From: Chloroflexota bacterium
Lineage (GTDB): Bacteria > Chloroflexota > UBA4733
Direction: 5' to 3'
Assembly: GCA_025449435.1 (NCBI GenBank)
Contig: JANWJO010000163.1
Coordinates: 1-14,007, forward strand
DNA: 14,007 nucleotides
This document shows positions 7,808-14,007 of this stretch, one piece after another. Position 1 is the stretch's first letter. Each line of letters begins with the position of its first letter. The translations under genes and the position numbers were made by a program. The notes under the pieces were generated by a model, which made no database searches, had not been told where the DNA came from, and saw only the letters and a program-made list of their open reading frames with translations.

Positions 7808-7850
7808 CTGCTCCCCACCCGCTTGAGGGGAGGGGTTGGGGGTGAGGTTT
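7808..7850 (+). repeat. Class B repeat overlapping the thuA-like stop codon
   Basis: Contains the hairpin CTCCCC (7811-7816)/GGGGAG (7827-7832) and ends in TTGGGGGTGAGGTTT. The last TT, with A7851, is the complement of the TAA stop of the thuA-like gene, so the repeat forms the end of that gene. Confidence 0.7.
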
Positions 7851-8547
7851 AGTGCTTCCCCTGCCCTGCCCACAGCAGCCCGCGCCGCAGCAATGTGCGC
7901 GCCTCCGGGATGTCGAACACCGACGCCTGGTGACCCAAGCTCTCGTAAAACACCCGCCCCTGACCGTAGCGCTTCGTCCACACGACCGGCATCACCAGGC
8001 CGCCGTCGCGGTCAGCGTCCACCGCTTGCTGTGCGGCCTCATCGAACGGGTCGCCACTGGCCGCGCCGTGGGCAAAGTGCGTCGTGGCTAATACGCGCAC
8101 CGCCGGATCGACGTGCATGTAGTACTGCTCGGAGGTCACCCAGAAGTCAGCCAACCCCGCCGTTATAGGGCTGGCTTCCGGGCCGATGCGCACCCGATAG
8201 CGCACAGTAGCGTTGCCTGGATGTGCCACCCACTGGCCGCCGGTCATATATTGGTATTCGGTGGCCTGCCGGAAGGCATCGCCCATGCCGCCGTGCCAGC
8301 CACCCAACCCCACACCCGCGTGCACCGCCGCCAGCAACGGCGTGAGCTGGTCGCGCTCGATAGAACCCATCGTCCACATCGGCACAATGAGGTCCAGCGT
8401 CTTGAGCATATCGCCATCCTTGAAGGCGTCGAGCGTATCCGCGAGCGTCACCTCCACGCCTTCGGCCCGCAACTCCTGAGCAGCAATCTGAGCCGTCTGC
8501 ACCGGCTCGTGGCCCAGCCACCCACCAAACACAATCAGCGCTTTCAC
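7849..8547 (-). CDS. ThuA-like (type 1 glutamine-amidotransferase-fold) protein
   Basis: 232 residues. It starts VKALIVFGGWLGHEP, contains GVGLGGWHGGMGDAF and the C-terminal block VMPVVWTKRYGQGRVFYESL, then GHQASVFDIPEARTLLRRGL, the ThuA family pattern (trehalose-utilization protein A and many Chloroflexota/Planctomycetes relatives). No cysteine nucleophile is seen, as usual for the family; the true substrate is a sugar or sugar-linked compound by inference. The start is GTG 8547, with a near-perfect AAGGAGGT 7 nt upstream; the ATG at 8574 would place that site inside the coding sequence. It is divergent from the acylase gene. ThuA proteins often accompany Gfo/Idh oxidoreductases, and one lies at the right edge of this window, though not adjacent. 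Confidence 0.88.
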   Translation of the reverse strand: MKALIVFGGWLGHEPVQTAQIAAQELRAEGVEVTLADTLDAFKDGDMLKTLDLIVPMWTMGSIERDQLTPLLAAVHAGVGLGGWHGGMGDAFRQATEYQYMTGGQWVAHPGNATVRYRVRIGPEASPITAGLADFWVTSEQYYMHVDPAVRVLATTHFAHGAASGDPFDEAAQQAVDADRDGGLVMPVVWTKRYGQGRVFYESLGHQASVFDIPEARTLLRRGLLWAGQGKH

Positions 8548-8554
8548 CAGCGTC

Positions 8555-8562
8555 ACCTCCTT
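8555..8562 (-). promoter_or_regulatory. Strong ribosome-binding site fixing the thuA-like GTG start
   Basis: AAGGAGGT on the minus strand, 7 nt before GTG 8547. It excludes the longer ATG-initiated frame at 8574. Confidence 0.75.
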
Positions 8563-8574
8563 CGTACCTGCCAT

Positions 8575-8580
8575 ATTCTA
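8575..8580 (-). promoter_or_regulatory. Possible -10 box for the thuA-like gene
   Basis: TAGAAT on the minus strand about 28 nt before the GTG start, giving a short leader containing the ribosome-binding site. No clear -35 box is seen. Confidence 0.3.
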
Positions 8581-8606
8581 GAGTGTGGCCACCCGTCGTA
8601 TTTACT

Positions 8607-8647
8607 TCCTTCCCCGGGAGATCGGGGCGAGGTTGGGGGAGGGGGGC
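8607..8647. repeat. Degenerate class B repeat in the divergent thuA/acylase gap
   Basis: CTTCCCCGGGAGATCGGGG followed by CGAGGTTGGGGGAGGGGGG resembles the CCCC...GGGGAGGGGTTGGGGGTGAGG arrangement at 7811-7848. The stem CCCC (8612-8615)/GGGG (8624-8627) is short, so this is a decayed or divergent member. Confidence 0.5.
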
Positions 8648-8654
8648 TATTCCA

Positions 8655-8683
8655 TTGCCACCCTCGCCCGCACCTTGTACCCT
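8655..8683 (+). promoter_or_regulatory. Candidate promoter for the acylase gene
   Basis: TTGCCA (8655-8660) and TACCCT (8678-8683) are separated by 17 nt, 36 nt before the GTG start. The -35 matches five of six consensus bases, the -10 only three of six. Confidence 0.3.
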
Positions 8684-8703
8684 CCCCAGCAACGTCACGC
8701 CAC

Positions 8704-8710
8704 AAAGGAG
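8704..8710 (+). promoter_or_regulatory. Ribosome-binding site deciding the acylase start
   Basis: AAAGGAG followed by 8 nt and GTG at 8719. The reading frame is open for 606 bp further upstream, but that stretch is antisense to the thuA-like gene. Confidence 0.7.
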
Positions 8711-8718
8711 TTGCGCCC

Positions 8719-11088
8719 GTGCTCAGCGAACCAGCCCTCCTCGCCGCCATGCGCAGCGAGCAACCGCTCGACGACCTGTGTCTGGCCCTCGGCCTCACTC
8801 CTGAAGAGTTCCGGCTCGAACGCGATCAGTTGCTGCGCCGCCGCCTGCCTCCCGCCACCGCCCATTTGCGCACCGGCGTCAGCGGCCACACCGAAGTGCT
8901 GCGCGACGCCAGCGGCATCCCCCACATCTCCGCCGGCTCGACCAGCGACCTGTATTTTGGCCTCGGCTTCGCTATGGCGCAGGACCGCCTGTGGCAGATG
9001 GATCGCTTCCGCCGTCGCGCGCTCGGCCGCCAAGCCGAGGTGATGGGTGAACACTATGTCAAATCCGACCTTATCCACCGGCTGGTGGGCATCGACAAGG
9101 TGAGCGCCGCGGAGGTGCGCAACCTCGACGAACACACCGCCACCGTCCTGGCAGCGTTCGTGGCCGGCATCAACTACCAGATCGAGACCGCCAGCCACGC
9201 CCTGCCCATCGAGTTCGCCCTGCTCGACTATGCCCCTGAGCCCTTCAGCGTGCGCGATGTCATCGCCATCCTGCGCGGCATGTGGTGGTCGCTCAACGGC
9301 CGCCTGGAAAACTTGGTGGTGGCCGAAGCCGCTCGCTTGCTTCCCAGCGACACACTGCGCACCGCCTTCCTCACGCCCGAAGCCCCCGAAGTGCGCATCG
9401 TGCCGCCCGGCTCCCCTTACCCACCATCCACCCTCGCTCCCACGCCGCTGCAAGCCGCGCTGGCTGGCATGGGCGACGGCACCGGCAGCAACAACTGGGC
9501 CATTTCGCCGGGCCACGCCGGCGCAAAACACGCCATGCTGTGCGGCGACCCGCATCAGCCCTTCTGGCTCCCATCCTCCTGGTACGAGTACGCGCTGCAC
9601 GGCCCTGAAGAGACCGTAGCGGGAGCGGCGCATCCCGGCGTGCCGGGCCTGTGGTGGGGAGTCAACGGCAGCATCGCCTGGGCGCTCACCAATAACGCGG
9701 CCTCCGCCCGCGACCTGTATGTCGAAACCATCGACCCCCATCAGCCGGCGCACTACCTCGACGGCGGTGTCTCGAAGCCGTTCCACGACGAGCAGGTCCA
9801 GATCGCCGTGCGCGGCGGCGCCACCCAAACCCACCTGCGGCGCAGCACCGTGCGCGGACCCATCATGAATGCCGCCTTACCGACGCTCGAAGCCGGCGGT
9901 GATCCGCCGCTGAGCCTGCGCTGGGTGGGCATGGAACACCTGGACGACTGCAAGGCACTGCTCGCCATCGGTCGCGCGCGCAGCTGGCACGCCTTCCGCG
10001 ACGCCCTGCGCGACTGGTCGGTAGCCGTGTTCAACTTCGTGTATGCCGACCACCAGGGCAACATCGGCTACCAGAACGCCGGTCGGGTACCCCTGCGCGG
10101 CCGCGTAAAGGCCGGCTTCCGCGATGCCGCCAACCCGGACGATTGCTGGCAGGGCTACGTGCCCTTCGAAGCAATGCCCAGCGAGTTCAACCCGCCGCGC
10201 GGCTACGTGGCCAGCGCCAATAACCGCGTGGTGCCCGACGATTACCCCTACCCGCTACACGGCGCCTGGGGCGCCGGACATCGCCAGGTACGCCTCAACC
10301 AGGAACTCCAGGAAGCCAAGCCGCGCTCCCACCGCGACATGTTCAAGCTCCAGCAAGACACCAAGAGCACCCGTGCCGAGCGCCTAGTGCCCCATATCCT
10401 GCGCCATCTCGCGGGCAGCACCAGCAGCGAGGCAGCCCTGTTGCGCGACACCTTGCAAGGCTGGGACTTCCACTACGCCGGCCACAGCACGGCGCCAGCC
10501 ATGTTCGATGCGTTTGTCCACCAGTGGCAGCAACGTGTCGCGGCAGCACGCTTCCCCGAGCGACTGCTGCCCCTGTTGCGGGCCTCCGGTGGCTCGGCGT
10601 TCACTGCGCTGGAAAACGAGGCGCTGGGCTGGTTCGACGGGCCGATTGCTCCTCAGGTCGAAGCGGCCGCCGGTGCTGCTATCACCACGCTCCAAGCGCA
10701 GTTCGGCGACAACCCGGAAGGGTGGACCTGGCACAACCTCCATCAGGCCTACTGGCGCCACCCCTTGACCACCCCTGCCGTCAGCGACGCGTTTGACCTC
10801 GGCCCCTTGCCGGTGAATGGCAGCGTGGACACGGTCGGTAACACAGGTACCGGCCCGATGCCCTACGGCGCAGTGAGCGGCGCGGAATATCGCATCGTCA
10901 CCGACTTCGCCAACCCCAACTTCTTCTGGGCAGTGCAATGCACCGGCAACTCTGGCCAGCCCGGCAGCCCGCACTACGGCGACCAGTTCCCGCAGTGGGC
11001 CGCTGGTCAGTACCACCACGTGTACCGTCACCGCGCCGACGCCGCCGCCGACGCCGCCGGCCTCACCATCCTGTCGCCCGAGGAGTAG
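8719..11088 (+). CDS. Penicillin acylase family protein (Ntn hydrolase)
   Basis: 789 residues from GTG 8719. The N-terminal chain has EVLRDASGIPHISAGSTSDL and LGFAMAQDRLWQMDRFRRRA, standard for the family. The self-cleavage site is G-S257 in GDGTGSNNWAISPGHAG: Ser257 would become the N-terminal nucleophile of the beta chain. MLCGDPH, HPGVPGLWWGVNGSIAWALT and the oxyanion-region asparagines N501-N502 in GYVASANNRVVPDDYPY (about 245 residues into the beta chain, close to Asn241 of E. coli penicillin G acylase) are present. The C-terminus has TGNSGQPGSPHYGDQFPQWA. Such enzymes hydrolyse amides of penicillins, cephalosporins or acyl-homoserine lactones; the natural substrate is unknown. No signal peptide is seen: the first 36 residues are a helical leader (LDDLCLALGLTPEEFRLERD), so the enzyme is probably cytoplasmic. 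Confidence 0.92.
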   Translation: MLSEPALLAAMRSEQPLDDLCLALGLTPEEFRLERDQLLRRRLPPATAHLRTGVSGHTEVLRDASGIPHISAGSTSDLYFGLGFAMAQDRLWQMDRFRRRALGRQAEVMGEHYVKSDLIHRLVGIDKVSAAEVRNLDEHTATVLAAFVAGINYQIETASHALPIEFALLDYAPEPFSVRDVIAILRGMWWSLNGRLENLVVAEAARLLPSDTLRTAFLTPEAPEVRIVPPGSPYPPSTLAPTPLQAALAGMGDGTGSNNWAISPGHAGAKHAMLCGDPHQPFWLPSSWYEYALHGPEETVAGAAHPGVPGLWWGVNGSIAWALTNNAASARDLYVETIDPHQPAHYLDGGVSKPFHDEQVQIAVRGGATQTHLRRSTVRGPIMNAALPTLEAGGDPPLSLRWVGMEHLDDCKALLAIGRARSWHAFRDALRDWSVAVFNFVYADHQGNIGYQNAGRVPLRGRVKAGFRDAANPDDCWQGYVPFEAMPSEFNPPRGYVASANNRVVPDDYPYPLHGAWGAGHRQVRLNQELQEAKPRSHRDMFKLQQDTKSTRAERLVPHILRHLAGSTSSEAALLRDTLQGWDFHYAGHSTAPAMFDAFVHQWQQRVAAARFPERLLPLLRASGGSAFTALENEALGWFDGPIAPQVEAAAGAAITTLQAQFGDNPEGWTWHNLHQAYWRHPLTTPAVSDAFDLGPLPVNGSVDTVGNTGTGPMPYGAVSGAEYRIVTDFANPNFFWAVQCTGNSGQPGSPHYGDQFPQWAAGQYHHVYRHRADAAADAAGLTILSPEE

Positions 11089-11100
11089 GAATAGCCCGAA

Positions 11101-11140
11101 ACCTCACCCCCGTCCTCTCTCCTAAAGTGAGAGGGGTGTC
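11101..11140 (+). repeat. Class B repeat after the acylase gene
   Basis: Begins ACCTCACCCCCGTCCTCTC and contains the stem CCTCTC (11114-11119)/GAGAGG (11129-11134). It lies 12 nt after the TAG stop, a likely mRNA 3'-end structure; no T-run follows. Within 11089-11493 (405 bp without a gene), 11141-11295 shows nothing I can name. Confidence 0.65.
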
Positions 11141-11295
11141 CATGCGTGTGATCGAAGGAGACGTCGATAACCATCGTGGAAGCGGCACCCGAAGCGCTGG
11201 CTTGGTAGCCACGGTGTACAGTCCTGAGCCACCTTCAATTGGCATCAGTGGCACCCCACTCTCGCTTGCTCATGCGCGTACTCGCATCCCTTCCT

Positions 11296-11484
11296 CCGAT
11301 CTCCGGGGGCGGAGAGCGGGCACGCGGCAGTCGTTCCCTTCTCCAGCTTGCTGGAGCGGGTGCACGCCCCGGGTGCCCTTTGGGCGAGCACCCGGCGATG
11401 GGGGTGGGGCCGTGCCCAGTGCCTGCTTCGACCACAGGCATGGACATCCCTCCCACTATAGTGAAGGGGCTGGGGGTGAGGTTC
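11296..11484 (+). repeat. Composite palindromic repeat cluster upstream of the MFS gene
   Basis: Four hairpins follow each other: CTCCG/CGGAG (11301-11314), CTCCAGC-TT-GCTGGAG (11341-11356), CCGGGTGC/GCACCCGG (11369-11395, enclosing the shared CCCTTTGGGCG), and a CCCTCCCACTATAGTGAAGGGG segment split as CCCTCC and AAGGGG around CACTATAGTG. It ends in CTGGGGGTGAGGTT, the class B terminus, 9 nt before the MFS start codon. TATAGT at 11457-11462 could act as a -10 box, but no -35 is evident. Confidence 0.6.
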
Positions 11485-11493
11485 CTGTGAATC

Positions 11494-12753
11494 ATGGCTA
11501 GCACAGCAGCAGCGGTCCCGTCGCCCAGCCTGTGGCGCAATAGCGGCTTTATGCGCCTGTGGGTTGCCCAGATCGTGTCGAGCGCCGGCAGCAGGGTCAC
11601 CGGCCTAGCGTTGCCGCTCACGGCCGTCCTCCTGCTCCAGGCGACGCCTGCTCAAATGGCCGTCCTGGGCGTCGCGGCGCAGCTGCCCAACTTCCTGTTC
11701 GGCCTGTTTGCTGGGGTGTGGGTGGATCGCCGCCGCCGCCGTCCGGTGCTGGTTGGCAGTGACCTCGCCCGAGCCCTCTTGCTCGCCACCATTCCCGCTG
11801 CCGCGCTGTTCGGGCATATCTCGTTCGTGCAGCTCTGGCTGGTTGCCTTCGCCGTCGCTGCCCTCAGCATGACCTTCCAGCTTGCTTCCGTGGCCATTCT
11901 GCCGTCGCTCGTGCCCCACGATCAACTAGTAGAAGCCAATAGCCGCCTGTCCACCAGTGACGCTGTGCTATCCATCGCCGGACCTGGCCTCGCCGGTGGA
12001 CTCATCCAGCTCACCAGCGCGCCAAAAGCGATTCTTGCCGACGCGGCGTCCTACCTCCTTTCGGCGCTTGCCCTGTTCGGCATCGGCTCAAACGAGCGCA
12101 TCGCCGCCAGCGCGACGCCCCGGCAAACCGTCTGGGCGGACATTGTGGAGGGTGTGCACGCACTCCAGCAGACGCCCACCTTGCGGGCTCTCACCGTCTT
12201 CCTGGCCGTAGGCATGATCGGCTGGGCGGCGCAGGGCGCGGTATCGCTCATCTTCCTGGTGCGCAACCTCGGGTTCTCACCCGCCACCCTCGGCCTCATC
12301 GGCGCCTGCGACGGCGTGGCAGCCTTGACGGCCTCAGCATCTATTGGGCGGATCACACACCGGATCGGCATCGGCCAGACGGTCATCCTGGGCAGTGCAC
12401 TCGGCATCGTGACCGATCTGCTGCTGCCGCTGGCGGCGTTCGTATCGGGGCAGGTGTCGTTGCCGGTCATTATCGTCGCCAAGATGGTCGCAGGAGTCAG
12501 TGTGGTGTGCACCACAGTGCCCGCCTTGAGCTTGCGCCAGGCCGTGACGCCGCCTCACCTGCTCGCCAGGGTCACAGCAACCCGCCGCTTCGTCATCTTC
12601 GCCGCCGCCCTCGCTGGCTCAGCCGCCGGGGGCTACCTGGGTACGGTCTTCGGCATCGTGCCGGTGCTGTTCGCCGCACTGCCCTTTTCGCTCGCTGCGA
12701 CACTCACACTGGTGTTCTCCGACGTCCGCCATACCCGTACGATCCGAGCATGA
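11494..12753 (+). CDS. Major facilitator superfamily exporter (MFS_3/EntS-like)
   Basis: 419 residues with about 12 hydrophobic segments. The N-terminus SLWRNSGFMRLWVAQIVSS is the usual entry of this subfamily. The loop between helices 2 and 3 carries the MFS signature GVWVDRRRRRPVLVGSDLAR (D78). Helix 5-like LSIAGPGLAGGLIQL is also characteristic. Relatives export siderophores, macrolides or other drugs by proton antiport across the cytoplasmic membrane; the substrate here cannot be read from sequence. ATG 11494 lacks a convincing ribosome-binding site (GAGGT lies about 11 nt upstream, at the end of the repeat cluster). Palindromic repeats flank the gene on both sides. Confidence 0.88.
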   Translation: MASTAAAVPSPSLWRNSGFMRLWVAQIVSSAGSRVTGLALPLTAVLLLQATPAQMAVLGVAAQLPNFLFGLFAGVWVDRRRRRPVLVGSDLARALLLATIPAAALFGHISFVQLWLVAFAVAALSMTFQLASVAILPSLVPHDQLVEANSRLSTSDAVLSIAGPGLAGGLIQLTSAPKAILADAASYLLSALALFGIGSNERIAASATPRQTVWADIVEGVHALQQTPTLRALTVFLAVGMIGWAAQGAVSLIFLVRNLGFSPATLGLIGACDGVAALTASASIGRITHRIGIGQTVILGSALGIVTDLLLPLAAFVSGQVSLPVIIVAKMVAGVSVVCTTVPALSLRQAVTPPHLLARVTATRRFVIFAAALAGSAAGGYLGTVFGIVPVLFAALPFSLAATLTLVFSDVRHTRTIRA

Positions 12754-12763
12754 TGGGCGGACC

Positions 12764-12806
12764 CACGACCCCCCTTAATGTCCCCCCTTGGCAGGGGGAC
12801 GGGCCA
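12764..12806 (-). repeat. Degenerate class A repeat after the MFS gene
   Basis: ACGACCCCCCTTAATGTCCC followed by CCCTTGGCAGGGGGACGGGC. The CCCCC/GGGGG stem is kept; the flanking GCGCAACG is replaced. It lies 11 nt after the TGA stop. Confidence 0.6.
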
Positions 12807-12878
12807 CTTGCAGGGGGGCTCGCTCCGTCCAACAGGCACGACCATCTGGCTGGACGAAGGCCGCGTATCTCCAGCAGC

Positions 12879-12920
12879 CCGTCCCCCCGCCAGGGGGGGA
12901 CTACAGGGGGGTTGTGCCTG
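12879..12920 (+). repeat. Class A repeat between the MFS and YdeI-like genes
   Basis: CCCGTCCCCCC-GCCA-GGGGGGGACTACAGGGGGGTTGTGCCTG, matching the right-hand half and terminus of the class A copies. Of the 316-bp gap 12754-13069, 12921-13069 holds no recognisable feature except an isolated TTGACA. Confidence 0.7.
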
Positions 12921-13069
12921 ATCCACTCCGCCATTGCAAAGCTCGCTTGACACCATCCCACCGATTAACCAACAGCATCAAGCTGGGGTTCGTCATCGGG
13001 GGTGGAGGCCCTCACCTGCGGTAGCATGCCTTTCGTCTGGTAGCAGCAACCATCAGTTTGGACGCACGC

Positions 13070-13651
13070 ATGACGGTTCCGCAGGACCTTCCGATCCTCC
13101 CGTTTGCTTCCCGCAGCGAATGGGAAGCGTGGATGGCCAGTGAGCACGCCAGCGCACGCGGCGTCTGGCTCAAGCTTGCCAAGAAAGCTTCAGGCATCAG
13201 CACCGTCATCTACGCGGAAGCCCTGGAGGTAGCGCTCTGCTACGGCTGGATCGACGGTCAAGTGCTGCGCTTTGACCAGGACTACTATCTACAGCGGTTC
13301 ACGCCGCGCCGGCCGAGGAGCAACTGGTCGAAAATAAACTGTGCGAGCGTTGAGGCGCTAATTGCCCAGGGTGCCATGCAGCCTGCTGGCTTGCGTGAGG
13401 TGCAACGAGCCAAGGAAGATGGCCGCTGGGCAGCGGCCTATGATGCGCCGAGTTCCGCCGCCGTTCCCGACGACCTCCAGGAAGCGCTGGACCAGCACCC
13501 TGCCGCGCAGGCGTTCTTTGCCACACTCAGCCGGCAGAACCGGTTCGCCATCCTGTATCGCATCCAGGATGCCAAGAAGCCCGAGACGCGCGCCCGCCGC
13601 ATCGCGACCTTCGTGGCCATGCTCAGCGAGCAGAAAAAGATCTATCCATAG
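13070..13651 (+). CDS. YdeI/OmpD-associated family protein
   Basis: 193 residues from ATG 13070. Family landmarks: PFASRSEWEAWMASEHASAR and GVWLKLAKKASGISTVIYAE, the core ALEVALCYGWIDGQVLRFDQ, and YLQRFTPRRPRSNWSKINCA, continuing through GAMQPAGLREVQRAKEDGRW. The C-terminal helix AILYRIQDAKKPETRARRIA is also typical. The family (annotated in places as bacteriocin-protection) has no settled biochemical function. A TTG at 13058 would add four residues; ATG 13070 is preferred because the family usually begins just before the PILPFAS segment. No clear ribosome-binding site is seen for either. Confidence 0.85.
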   Translation: MTVPQDLPILPFASRSEWEAWMASEHASARGVWLKLAKKASGISTVIYAEALEVALCYGWIDGQVLRFDQDYYLQRFTPRRPRSNWSKINCASVEALIAQGAMQPAGLREVQRAKEDGRWAAAYDAPSSAAVPDDLQEALDQHPAAQAFFATLSRQNRFAILYRIQDAKKPETRARRIATFVAMLSEQKKIYP

Positions 13652-13687
13652 CTGCCCGTTTCCGGCGGCCGCTGGGCGGCGTCGCGC

Positions 13688-13742
13688 CTGCTCCCTTCTC
13701 CACGAGCGGGTGCCCTTTGGGCGTTGGGTTGGGGATGAGGTC
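13688..13742 (+). repeat. Class B repeat forming the stop region of the Gfo/Idh gene
   Basis: TGCTCCCTTCTCCACGAGCG is followed by GGTGCCCTTTGGGCG (also at 5848 and 11372) and ends in TTGGGGATGAGGT. The final T with the next bases is the complement of the TGA stop of the oxidoreductase gene. It fills the convergent gap between the YdeI-like and oxidoreductase genes. Confidence 0.65.
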
Positions 13743-14007
13743 AAACCTCTTCCCAGCGCTCGCTCGTCCACGAGCGCTCGATGGCCGCCAGCACCCGTGC
13801 CACCGCCGCCGCCTGCTCTAAGCCTGGCTCGCCCTGCTTGCCCGTTGCCACCGACTGTAAGAACTGCGCGGCCTCGATCACCTTCAGGTCTTCATAGCCC
13901 AAGCCTATCCCCGGGCCGGGCACGAACCGGCTGTGAAACGGGTGTTCCGGCCCGCTGTTGACACGTGTGTACCCACCGGCGCCGCCCAGCCGCGCTGGTC
14001 GCAGCAC
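13741..14007 (-). CDS. Gfo/Idh/MocA-family oxidoreductase, C-terminal part only
   Basis: Only the last 88 residues are in the window; the Val codon at 14007 is internal, not a start. [20 protein letters not shown], then [36 protein letters not shown], is the usual C-terminal end of NAD(P)-dependent sugar or inositol dehydrogenases of this family. The Rossmann domain and catalytic Lys lie off the right edge. The substrate is unknown. The stop codon lies within the tail of a class B repeat. Confidence 0.8.
   Translation of the reverse strand: MLRPARLGGAGGYTRVNSGPEHPFHSRFVPGPGIGLGYEDLKVIEAAQFLQSVATGKQGEPGLEQAAAVARVLAAIERSWTSERWEEV

Noticed and set aside
8113..8718. Long in-frame extension upstream of the acylase gene
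   Set aside because: It is antisense to the thuA-like gene, and a strong ribosome-binding site (8704-8710) places the start at 8719.
8695..9834. 379-residue open frame on the minus strand opposite the acylase gene
   Set aside because: A typical antisense shadow in GC-rich DNA; the plus-strand protein is clearly conserved and the antisense product (Gly/His/Val-rich) matches nothing.
10938..11501. 187-residue plus-strand frame running from the acylase end into the repeats
   Set aside because: Starts inside the acylase gene in another frame and translates palindromic repeats; no ribosome-binding site or family features.
12947..12952. Perfect TTGACA as a promoter for the YdeI-like gene
   Set aside because: No acceptable -10 hexamer at 15-19 nt; bases there read CAACAG.

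Overview
The window is GC-rich, densely coding bacterial DNA, most probably from a Chloroflexota (green non-sulfur) genome. That placement is an inference from three things: high GC with many GTG/TTG starts, the gene mix (ThuA, cytoplasmic penicillin-acylase homologue, DUF559, DUF1156, Gfo/Idh), and abundant C/G-rich interspersed palindromes. No rRNA or tRNA is present to confirm it.

Layout, left to right. Positions 1-1672 hold a divergent pair: a DUF1156-type DNA methylase (minus strand, running off the left edge, TTG start at 1124) and a small DUF559 endonuclease-fold protein (plus strand). Positions 1816-7543 hold a minus-strand phage head cassette. In transcription order it reads portal, 73-aa protein, prohead protease with scaffold-like tail, HK97-fold major capsid protein with an Ig/Fn3-like insertion, 102-aa protein, DinB-family protein, 64-aa protein, and a 130-aa beta-rich structural protein. 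All are open with good start signals, yet the window shows no terminase, tail, lysis, replication or integrase gene, and ordinary chromosomal genes lie immediately on both sides. Positions 7849-11088 hold divergent ThuA-like and penicillin-acylase-family genes. Positions 11494-13651 hold an MFS exporter and a YdeI/OmpD-associated-family gene. A Gfo/Idh/MocA oxidoreductase (minus strand) enters from the right edge.

Nearly every intergenic gap carries one or two members of a family of palindromic repeats. Class A has the core CGGCGCAACGTCCCCCC, a short loop, then GGGGGGACGRCAGGGGGGTCGTGCCTG. Class B carries the terminal motif GGGGGTGAGGT (reverse ACCTCACCCCC), often with a CCCCTCTC/GAGAGGGG or GCCCTTTGGGC hairpin. 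Copies form the last bases of the thuA-like and Gfo/Idh genes, lie at the ribosome-binding site of the DUF559 gene, split the capsid operon with a predicted four-way-junction fold, and bracket the capsid cassette. One composite copy sits in frame inside the methylase gene, flanked by a 7-bp direct repeat that looks like a target-site duplication, adding 38 residues without breaking the frame.

The two most interesting items are this protein-invading palindromic element and the compact, terminase-free and tail-free capsid cassette carrying a DinB-family gene.
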